In this document: piece after piece, positions 25,532 to 31,492 of the stretch
Numbering within the stretch: position 1 is the first letter of the stretch
Layout of the letters: the number at the start of each line of letters is the position of its first letter
Assembly: GCA_021324975.1 (NCBI GenBank)
Contig: JAJPIA010000036.1
Location: 1-42,369, forward strand
DNA from: Bacillota bacterium
Lineage (GTDB): Bacteria; Sysuimicrobiota; Sysuimicrobiia; Sysuimicrobiales; Segetimicrobiaceae
Reading direction: 5' to 3'
Length of the DNA stretch: 42,369 bases
Made by a program: the position numbers and the translations under genes
Notes under the pieces: model-generated
Seen by the model: the letters and a program-made list of their open reading frames with translations, nothing else
Told to the model about the DNA's origin: nothing
Databases searched by the model: none

Positions 25532-27811
25532 ATGCGGCTCGGTATTCGAGGCAAGGTCGCCGGCGTCATCCTCATTTGTATGGTCCCCGTCCTGGTGCTC
25601 GGTGTGCTGTTGAGCCTGCAACAGGACCAGGGCCGCCGCAACCTCGTGCTGCGCAGGCAACAGGATGCGGCGCGTGCGCTGGCGTCCGATATCAGCACGT
25701 TTGTCGAGAATACGGTGCACGCGGAGCTGGCGGCCGGATCGGCGGTGCAGAGCCAACCCTACCCGGTGGTCGGGATCGTGCAGTTGCTGACGTCGATCCG
25801 CGCCTACGAGACGTCGTTCCTCTGGCTCGGGCTCATCCTGCCTGACGGGCGCGTGGAGGCATCGGCGCCGCCCGGCGATGCCTACGCGAACGTGGCGACC
25901 CATTGGGGATTCGCCACGGTGCGCGCCGGCGCGCCGTGGGCGGTCGGCGTCGTCAATTCCCCCGGCCGCCGTCCGGAGCTCGAGGTCGCGACCGCGATCA
26001 CCGAGGGCCCCCGGCTCACCGCGGTGGTGGACGGCGTCGTGGATCTGACGCGCGTGCGGCCGATGCTGCCAACCGCGCTGGCGCCCGACATGGACGGCAT
26101 CATCGTCGACAACGGCGGCCGCGTCGTGTTCGACCTTCGACGGCCGGGCCGGCCAGTCAACGCGCTCGCTTCGCTGCCCGCCGTGCAGGCGGCGCTTCGA
26201 GGCCAGCCGAGCATAATCGAGGGCTACCGGGACGCGGCGGCCGGCGGGCCCCAGATCGGAGCCGCGGTGCCGATCACCGACCTGCGCTGGGCGGCCGTGG
26301 TGCTGGAGCCGGAACGGGCGGCGCTGGAACCGGTGCGGCGCGGCGGTCAGGAGGAGCTGGGATGGGTGCTCGCGGCGGTCGGCCTCGGTGTGTTCCTGGC
26401 CTGGGTGTTGGGCACGGAGCTGACGGCGCCGATCGTGGCCCTGGCCAACGGTGCGCGCGCGATCGGCCGCGGCGAAGTGGGATATCGGGTGCGCCTGCGC
26501 CGCACGGACGAGCTGGGCCAGCTGGGGACCGCGTTCAACGAGATGAGCGAGCGGCTGGCGCGGTCCCTCGCGGAGATCAACGCCCTGCAGAGCGTGAGCG
26601 ATGCCGCGCTCTCCACGGTGCGGCTCGACGAACTCCTGGCGACGCTCGTGCAGCAGATCGCCGCCGCGCTGCGCGCGGACGGCGGCACCGTATGGTTCGT
26701 GGACGACGCGACGGGGGATCTGATCGTCACGCAAGACTCCGATCCGGGAGCGGTGGGCGCGCGGCGGCTGGCGCGCGGTGAGGGGCTGGCCGGACGGGTG
26801 GCGGACGGCGGGCGCGCGCTCGTCCTCTCGGGGGAGGAAGCGTTCCGTGCGCTCGACCCGCGCCTGCTCGCGCAGGGCGTGCGGGCGGCGGCGTGCGTGC
26901 CGCTGCGCGTCGGCGGCCGGGTGATCGGCGTGTTGGAGCTGATTACGCACGAGGAACGAGACTTTCGCGCCCAGGACGTTCGCCTGATCGAAGCGTTTGC
27001 CGATCGTGTGGCGCTGGCCGTGGACAACGCGCGCGCCTACGGCCGGCAGCAGGAGATCGCCGGCGTGATTCAAGAGGCGCTGGTGCCGACGCCCAGCGTC
27101 CGGCTGCCCGGTATCGCCATCGCGGGCCGGTATGTGCCGAGCCGGGAGGTGGGCGGCGACTTCTATGCCGTGCTTCCCGTGGGGCACGGACGCGTCGGCC
27201 TCGCCATTGCGGACGTTTCGGGCAAGGGCATTCCCGCGGCCACGCTGTCTGCCCGCGCGCGGTATCTCCTCGAGGCGTTTGTGCTGGACGGCCGCCCCTC
27301 CGAGGCGGTGCTCGCGCGGATGAACAGCGTGCTCACCCGCGACGCCGCCTCCGGTTTGTTCGTCAGCCTCTTCTACGGTGTGGTCGACCCCGAGGCGGGG
27401 ACGCTCCGCTATACGAGAGCCGGGCACCCGACGCCGCTCCTCCTGCGCGCCGGCGTGCAGGCGCCCGAAGCGCTCGAGGCGCCCGGGTTACTGCTCGGCG
27501 TCGACGCCGCGGCCCGCTACTCGGCGGTGGAAGTGCAGGTGGGCCCCGGGGATCTGCTCGCGATGTTTACGGACGGGATTATCGAAGCGCGCCGCCCGGA
27601 CGGGGAGGAGTTCGGCGACCGGCGTCTGGTTGACTACCTGATCGAGCTGCGGGAAGCGCAACCGGAGCGGATCGCAGACGAGATTATGGCGGCAGTCGGC
27701 CGGTGGAGTGGCAACGGTCCGACGGACGATCAGGCCCTCGTCGTCGCGCGCGTGTTGCCCTGGGGTGCCAACATCGCGGAGCGTGCTGCTCGCGACCATG
27801 CTGTTCGTTGA
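25532..27811 (+). CDS. Membrane SpoIIE-family PP2C phosphatase with sensor, HAMP and GAF domains
   Basis: 759 residues. Membrane helix 1 (residues 10-30), an extracytoplasmic dCache-like sensor domain (about 35-270), helix 2 (about 273-293, WVLAAVGLGVFLAWVLG), a HAMP linker (TAPIVALANGARAIGRGEVGYRV...ELGQLGTAFNEM), a GAF domain (about 355-505) and the PP2C-type SpoIIE domain (about 520-750). The metal-binding motifs GGDFYAV, LAIADVSGKGIPAA, MFTDGIIEA and TDDQALVV are intact. It would dephosphorylate the STAS protein encoded just upstream in response to an external ligand. GTG 25529 is an alternative start. The stop lies inside a tandem 13-base repeat. Confidence 0.92.
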   Translation: MRLGIRGKVAGVILICMVPVLVLGVLLSLQQDQGRRNLVLRRQQDAARALASDISTFVENTVHAELAAGSAVQSQPYPVVGIVQLLTSIRAYETSFLWLGLILPDGRVEASAPPGDAYANVATHWGFATVRAGAPWAVGVVNSPGRRPELEVATAITEGPRLTAVVDGVVDLTRVRPMLPTALAPDMDGIIVDNGGRVVFDLRRPGRPVNALASLPAVQAALRGQPSIIEGYRDAAAGGPQIGAAVPITDLRWAAVVLEPERAALEPVRRGGQEELGWVLAAVGLGVFLAWVLGTELTAPIVALANGARAIGRGEVGYRVRLRRTDELGQLGTAFNEMSERLARSLAEINALQSVSDAALSTVRLDELLATLVQQIAAALRADGGTVWFVDDATGDLIVTQDSDPGAVGARRLARGEGLAGRVADGGRALVLSGEEAFRALDPRLLAQGVRAAACVPLRVGGRVIGVLELITHEERDFRAQDVRLIEAFADRVALAVDNARAYGRQQEIAGVIQEALVPTPSVRLPGIAIAGRYVPSREVGGDFYAVLPVGHGRVGLAIADVSGKGIPAATLSARARYLLEAFVLDGRPSEAVLARMNSVLTRDAASGLFVSLFYGVVDPEAGTLRYTRAGHPTPLLLRAGVQAPEALEAPGLLLGVDAAARYSAVEVQVGPGDLLAMFTDGIIEARRPDGEEFGDRRLVDYLIELREAQPERIADEIMAAVGRWSGNGPTDDQALVVARVLPWGANIAERAARDHAVR

Positions 27812-27833
27812 CGTGTGCCGGTTCGTTGACGTG
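27803..27833 (+). repeat. Tandem 13-base direct repeat at the phosphatase stop
   Basis: GTTCGTTGACGTG occurs at 27803-27815 and again at 27821-27833, an 18-base period, and the first copy contains the stop codon. Each copy includes TTGACG, resembling a -35 element. It lies just upstream of the infC leader. Confidence 0.6.
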
Positions 27834-27848
27834 CGTCGGGGGGTATGC

Positions 27849-28027
27849 TAGGTTATACCTACAAAATCGAATGATTGCTTAAGCAGAAGCCATCTGCTTC
27901 TCACCCTGCGGCGCTCGGTGCCAAGCGCGGGAGTTGCCGGCAGGGTTTACGCGGACGATCGTTGTGGAGGGGATGGCATAGCCATCTCCTCGTTCCATAT
28001 TACGGGACAGAAGGAGGCCGAAGACCC
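27849..28027 (+). promoter_or_regulatory. Structured infC leader (L20/IF3-type regulatory leader candidate)
   Basis: The 216-base gap before infC has an AT-rich TAGGTTATACCTA palindrome (27849-27861, possible promoter or operator), and a 7-bp hairpin AAGCAGA-agcca-TCTGCTT (27881-27899). An 11-bp hairpin GAGGGGATGGC-ata-GCCATCTCCTC (27967-27991, one G-T pair) ends 19 bases before the Shine-Dalgarno AAGGAGG (28011-28017). In Bacillus and others the infC-rpmI-rplT operon is repressed by L20 binding its leader, and the position and structure here fit such control, but the specific L20 fold was not verified. Confidence 0.5.
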
Positions 28028-28555
28028 ATCACACCCATAGAGCGCGAGCGAGAGACGCGGATCAACAACCGCATCCGGGCCCGTGAGGTGCGGCTGATCG
28101 GGGCGAACGGGGAGCAGTTGGGTGTTATGTCGTTGCAGGAGGCGCTGGCCAAGGCACAGGACGCCGGGGTCGATTTGGTGGAGGTGGCGCCGACCGCGTC
28201 TCCGCCAGTCTGCCGGATCATGGACTTTGGCAAGTACAAGTACGAGCAGGCCAAGCGTGAACGGCTCGCGCACAAGAAGTCGAAGACCTCCGACCTCAAG
28301 GGCATGCGGCTCAGCCCCAAAATCGGGGAGCACGATCTGCAGACCAAGACGCGGACGGTCAGCGGCTTTCTCAAGGACGGCGACAAGGTTCGGGTGTCGA
28401 TGTGGTTTCGCGGGCGCGAGATGGCGCACCCACAGGTGGGCGAGCAGATTCTGCGACGTATGGCGCAGCAACTCGCCGAGGTAGCGGTGGTGGAGCGGCA
28501 TCCGTTGATGGAGGGCCGCAACATGGTGATGATTCTCGCGCCGAAGAAGACCTGA
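28028..28555 (+). CDS. infC: Translation initiation factor IF-3, probable AUC start codon
   Basis: 175-residue IF3 that polices start-codon choice on the 30S subunit. The N-terminal domain RINNRIRAREVRLIGANGEQLGV, the linker with CRIMDFGKYKYEQ and the C-terminal domain ending MVMILAPKKT are complete. No ATG, GTG or TTG lies in frame at a sensible place. An ATC codon at 28028 is 10 bases after a perfect AAGGAGG, and translation from it gives the expected N-terminus length. IF3 genes elsewhere start with AUU or other rare codons so that IF3 represses itself, and the same logic fits here. The frame extends upstream to a TTG at 27875, but that segment runs through the leader hairpins. Confidence 0.95.
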   Translation: MTPIERERETRINNRIRAREVRLIGANGEQLGVMSLQEALAKAQDAGVDLVEVAPTASPPVCRIMDFGKYKYEQAKRERLAHKKSKTSDLKGMRLSPKIGEHDLQTKTRTVSGFLKDGDKVRVSMWFRGREMAHPQVGEQILRRMAQQLAEVAVVERHPLMEGRNMVMILAPKKT

Positions 28556-28580
28556 GCGGCGCGCGCGGAAGGAGGTCGTG

Positions 28581-28778
28581 ATGCCGAAGCTCAAGACGCA
28601 CGGCGGGGCGTCGAAGCGCATGCGCGTGACCAGTCGTGGGCGCGTGCTGCGCGGACGTCAACTGGGTGGACACCTGATGGTCCACAAGCGCGGTTCCCGC
28701 AAGCGATCCCTGGCACAAACGAGAGAGATCGAATCGTCCGACGCGGCACGCATCAATCGCCTGCTTCCTTACCGTTAG
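28581..28778 (+). CDS. rpmI: 50S ribosomal protein L35
   Basis: 65 residues beginning MPKLKTHGGASKRMRVTSRGRV, the universal L35 opening (K-x-KT-x-x-x-x-KR), then a very basic middle (HKRGSRKRSLAQTR) and a short end INRLLPYR. ATG 28581 follows GGAAGGAGG, and the GTG at 28578 is an unlikely alternative. It lies between infC and rplT as in nearly all bacteria. Confidence 0.98.
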   Translation: MPKLKTHGGASKRMRVTSRGRVLRGRQLGGHLMVHKRGSRKRSLAQTREIESSDAARINRLLPYR

Positions 28779-28864
28779 AGGGGGCGCGTGGCGGCAAGAC
28801 GTTGCGATGAGCCGCCCCCGAGGGGGTTGGCGCATCGAAGGCGCCGGGACAAGGGGGGATCGCG

Positions 28865-29218
28865 ATGGCACGGGTAAAGCGGGGCATGGTGGCGAGGCGG
28901 AGGCACCACAAGGTGCTGAAGCTCGCCAAAGGTTACTGGGGGAAAAAGAGCCGCTGGTTCAAGATGGCGAACCAGACGGTGCTGCGGGCGTTGGCCCAGG
29001 CCTACGCTCACCGGCGCGCGCGGAAGCGTGATTTTCGCCGGCTCTGGATCGCCAGGATCAACGCCGCGGCGCGGACGCACGGCACGTCCTATAGTCGTCT
29101 CATTTGCGGCTTGCGTCGCGCCGGCATCCAGATCAATCGCAAGGTACTTGCCGATCTCGCCGTGCGGGATGATCATGCGTTTCAAGCGCTCGTCAAGCGC
29201 GCGCAGGCGGACAAGTAG
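28865..29218 (+). CDS. rplT: 50S ribosomal protein L20
   Basis: 117-residue 23S-binding assembly protein that often also represses its own operon. It opens with [25 protein letters not shown] and continues with [34 protein letters not shown] and the C-terminal [15 protein letters not shown] after a G-rich ribosome site (AAGGGGGGATCGCG). Normal length and no anomalies. Confidence 0.98.
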   Translation: MARVKRGMVARRRHHKVLKLAKGYWGKKSRWFKMANQTVLRALAQAYAHRRARKRDFRRLWIARINAAARTHGTSYSRLICGLRRAGIQINRKVLADLAVRDDHAFQALVKRAQADK

Positions 29219-29242
29219 CCGGAGGCGCACATGGAGCGGTCG

Positions 29243-29276
29243 GGCCCTCCCGGAGCGGGGAGGGCTCGCTCGTTTG
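29243..29276 (+). terminator. Intrinsic-type terminator after infC-rpmI-rplT
   Basis: GCCCTCCC (29244-29251), loop GGAGCG, GGGAGGGC (29258-29265), then TCGCTCGTTTGT. It lies 25 bases after the rplT stop. It argues that the methyltransferase gene starts at GTG 29342 rather than at ATG 29231. Confidence 0.55.
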
Positions 29277-29341
29277 TGGGCGCTGCGCGCACGGCGCATG
29301 AGTGCCCGCAGGCCGGCGGCGTGGGGAGATCGACGGTCTCC

Positions 29342-30127
29342 GTGATCACGAGTCGAAGCAACCCCCTGATTCGCGAATTGCGCGCGCAACTCCGCGCGCC
29401 GAGCCGGCAGGCGGAACGGATCCTGGTGGAAGGATGGCGTGCCGTCGAGACCGCGGCGGCCGCCGGTGCCTCCCTGGACCTGCTGGTCTATACGCCCGAG
29501 GCCGCTGGCGATCCCCGGCTGGCGGCATTGCGCGCGGTGGCGCGTCCCCGCGGTGCGCGGGAGGTCGTGGCCGCGCCGGACGTGTACGCGGCGCTCGCAC
29601 AGGTCGAGACCCCGCAGGGAGTGATCGGCGTCGCGCGGCGACCGTCGCCGGCGCCGCCCGCCCTCCTCGCCGAGCCGGACGCGCTCATCGTGGTCCTCGA
29701 CGCGGTCCAGGACCCTGGGAACGTCGGGACGATGGTGCGCACGGCGGCAGCCGCTGGGGCGACCGCCGTCCTGACCATCGACGGCGCCGCGGATCCGTTC
29801 GGGCCGAAGGCGTTGCGGGCGTCCGCGGGCACGGCGTTTCTTGTGCCGCTCCGCCACTACGGCGAGGCCGACGCGGCGGCCACGGAGTTACGGGAGCGGA
29901 GCGTCAGGCTCATGATCGCCGGCCCGGTGGGCGGACAACTCGCTGCCGATGCATCGTTTGCCCGTCCGCTCGCGGTGATCTTCGGTAACGAAGGCGCGGG
30001 TCCGCAGGCCGCGTGGTCTCGCGCGGGCGCGGAGACGGTACGCCTACCACTTGCCCACGGGGTGGAGTCCCTCAACGTGGCGGCAGCGGCCGCCATCCTG
30101 CTCTACCGTGCCAGCGGGTTGATCTAG
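29342..30127 (+). CDS. TrmH/SpoU-family RNA 2'-O-methyltransferase
   Basis: 261 residues from GTG 29342 (VITSRSNPLIRELRAQL, the family's usual N-terminus). An N-terminal L30-like substrate-binding domain (AERILVEGWRAVETAA) precedes the SPOUT knot with VVLDAVQDPGNVGTMVRTAAAAGA, the VIFGNEGAGP loop and LPLAHGVESLNVAAAAAILLYRA, which together bind SAM in the trefoil knot. This is the YsgA-like group found beside pheST in Bacillus. A longer start at ATG 29231 has a good GGAGG but would place the terminator hairpin in the coding region. The target nucleotide, in rRNA or tRNA, is unknown. Confidence 0.92.
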   Translation: MITSRSNPLIRELRAQLRAPSRQAERILVEGWRAVETAAAAGASLDLLVYTPEAAGDPRLAALRAVARPRGAREVVAAPDVYAALAQVETPQGVIGVARRPSPAPPALLAEPDALIVVLDAVQDPGNVGTMVRTAAAAGATAVLTIDGAADPFGPKALRASAGTAFLVPLRHYGEADAAATELRERSVRLMIAGPVGGQLAADASFARPLAVIFGNEGAGPQAAWSRAGAETVRLPLAHGVESLNVAAAAAILLYRASGLI

Positions 30128-30154
30128 CGCCTGTACTCCCCGTGCCCTTGCCGC

Positions 30155-30168
30155 TGCCCGTTCGGGCA
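30155..30168 (+). terminator. Short hairpin after the TrmH-family gene
   Basis: TGCCCG-tt-CGGGCA, 28 bases after the stop. It is followed at 30188-30199 by the palindrome GACGACGTCGTC and then GTTTG. Together they could end the transcript or precede the promoter of the small secreted gene, but neither has a strong T-run. Confidence 0.3.
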
Positions 30169-30260
30169 TCCGCGATCTGCCCGTTCGGACGACGTCGTCG
30201 TTTGCCGCATCTGGCAGGATGACAACGACGGACAGATTGAGAGAGAGGAGGGTGATCGCC

Positions 30261-30452
30261 ATGAAGCGGTTGTGGAAGGCAGCGTCTGCAGCGCTCGCGG
30301 CATTCGCACTCGGGACTGTTCTCGCGGCGATGCCGGGCGTGGCGAGCGCTGATCAGGAAGCCACCGGGATCGCCTACGGCTCCGCGGGCGGCGCGCAGTT
30401 CACGCCGGAGTACCAGCAGGGCAATGCGCAGGGCGACGGCGGCGGGCGATAG
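30261..30452 (+). CDS. Small secreted protein with C-terminal QQGNAQGD motif (first of a pair)
   Basis: 63 residues, not recognised. A clear Sec signal peptide (MKRLWKAASAALAAF...GVASA, cleavage expected after Ala30) leaves a mature peptide of about 33 residues that is Gly/Gln/Ala rich and has no cysteine. The last 12 residues QQGNAQGDGGGR match those of the next gene at 10 of 12 positions. ATG is 8 bases after GGAGGG, a strong ribosome site. The mature part is too short for a folded enzyme. It may be a cell-surface, matrix or signalling peptide, which is inference. Confidence 0.72.
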   Translation: MKRLWKAASAALAAFALGTVLAAMPGVASADQEATGIAYGSAGGAQFTPEYQQGNAQGDGGGR

Positions 30453-30543
30453 CGCGCCAGACCGCGCCGGACGGACGCCCCAAGTGTCGGCTCCACGCGT
30501 CCCCACGGGGATGAAACGAGACTCAGAAACGGAGGGAAAGACC

Positions 30544-30786
30544 ATGCGATATGCACTCGGAATGCTGCTCGCGCTGGGCATCGGTGTGACGACCGCGGTG
30601 CCGGCCGCCCTGGCGCAGTCCCCCGCGCCCGGTTGTTATCGGGACGGGGTGGCAGTGAACTGTGTCCAGCCCGCGCCGGTTATCCTGCAGCCGAATACAT
30701 CAAACTCGGGATCGCTGGCGGGCGAAACGGTCGCGCCAATCTCGCAACAGCAGGGCAACGCGCAGGGCGACGCGAACGGCCGGTAG
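30544..30786 (+). CDS. Small secreted protein with C-terminal QQGNAQGD motif (second of a pair)
   Basis: 80 residues, not recognised. Signal peptide MRYALGMLLALGIGVTTAVP...ALA with expected cleavage after Ala24, leaving about 56 residues. Two cysteines, Cys31 and Cys40 (GCYRDGVAVNC), could form a disulfide loop. A Pro/Asn/Ser stretch follows, then the C-terminus QQGNAQGDANGR, shared with the upstream gene. ATG is 6 bases after GGAGGG. The two genes are 91 bases apart in the same direction and resemble each other only in signal peptide type and tail, so the tail appears to be the conserved functional part. Confidence 0.72.
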   Translation: MRYALGMLLALGIGVTTAVPAALAQSPAPGCYRDGVAVNCVQPAPVILQPNTSNSGSLAGETVAPISQQQGNAQGDANGR

Positions 30787-30817
30787 TCCAACGCCACCTT
30801 CGCGAGTAAGCAAGATG

Positions 30818-30854
30818 CGCAACCGACGAGGTGGTCACCACCTCGCCGGTTGCG
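30818..30854 (+). terminator. Long stem-loop after the small secreted pair
   Basis: CGCAACCG (30818-30825) pairs with CGGTTGCG (30847-30854), and inside it CGAGGTGGT (30827-30835) pairs with ACCACCTCG (30837-30845), with one mismatch between the two stems. It lies 31 bases after the second small gene. It has no T-run and could be a terminator or an mRNA-stabilising end for the abundant-looking small transcripts. Confidence 0.5.
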
Positions 30855-30905
30855 GCGCGATCGATATGGTGCCGCGTGCGCGACGGCTCACGATCGGGGC
30901 GGACG

Positions 30906-31418
30906 ATGATCAACGCGGGCGGGAAAAACCGCAGGACGCGGGCGTCAGCGGATGGTTGGGAAACGGCTCCGGAGATCCTGCTCCCCGCCGGCCGGGCGCA
31001 GAGCTGGGCCTTGCGTGACTTCCGGGGGAAGCCCGTCGTCCTTGTCTTCTACCCCGCCGACTGGGAGCCCGTCTCGACCGATCAACTGATCCACTACAAT
31101 GAGATAGTGCCACAGCTGCACGCCCTGGACGCGGAGCTTGTTGGCATCTCCGTGGATGGCATCTGGTGCCATGAGGCGTTTGCAAAAGCCCTACGGCTGC
31201 GGTTCCGGCTGCTCTCCGACACGGATCCTCAGGGCGCCGCCGCCCGGGCCTATGGTGTGTACCGGCCCAAGGACGGAACAAGCGAGCGCGCGCTGATCGT
31301 GATCGACCGCAGGGGCATCATTCGCTGGCGGTACGTAGCGCCCCGAGAGATCAACCCAGGCGTCGACGGCATCCTGACTGCGCTGGAAACGCTGGCCGAC
31401 CGTACGGAGCCATCGTAG
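30906..31418 (+). CDS. Redoxin/peroxiredoxin-like protein with Ser at the usual cysteine position
   Basis: 170 residues of the AhpC/TSA thioredoxin fold: VVLVFYPADWEPVSTDQL, LVGISVDGIWCHEAFA, RLLSDTDPQGAAARAYGVYR and ERALIVIDRRGIIRWRYV. In active relatives the first block reads P-V-C-x-D-Q with the peroxidatic cysteine. Here Ser57 (codon TCG) replaces it. The only cysteine in the chain is Cys88 in the W-C-H motif. The N-terminal 15 residues are basic and unlike the family, and the ATG lacks a good ribosome site, so the start is uncertain. It is either a non-peroxidase relative or an enzyme using Cys88. Confidence 0.82.
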   Translation: MINAGGKNRRTRASADGWETAPEILLPAGRAQSWALRDFRGKPVVLVFYPADWEPVSTDQLIHYNEIVPQLHALDAELVGISVDGIWCHEAFAKALRLRFRLLSDTDPQGAAARAYGVYRPKDGTSERALIVIDRRGIIRWRYVAPREINPGVDGILTALETLADRTEPS

Positions 31419-31492
31419 CGGATACCCGCCTCGTGTCCTCCGGATGCCCGTGGGCGCGGCGGCACGCTCGTCTGAAGTAGAGCGGATCCCCC

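Noticed and set aside
25073-27427. 784-codon open frame on the - strand, antisense to the STAS and SpoIIE genes
   Set aside because: It is a shadow of GC-rich codon use. The + strand has recognisable domains throughout, while the antisense product is Arg/His/Pro-rich with no motif or ribosome site.
27875-28027. Upstream TTG start for infC giving a 226-residue protein
   Set aside because: The extra 51 residues run through two hairpins, have no IF3 similarity and no ribosome site, while AAGGAGG stands directly before the ATC.
29231-29341. Earlier start of the TrmH-family gene at ATG 29231
   Set aside because: It has a good GGAGG but would code 37 extra residues through an intrinsic-type terminator of the ribosomal operon. 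The family N-terminus begins at GTG 29342. Kept as an alternative.
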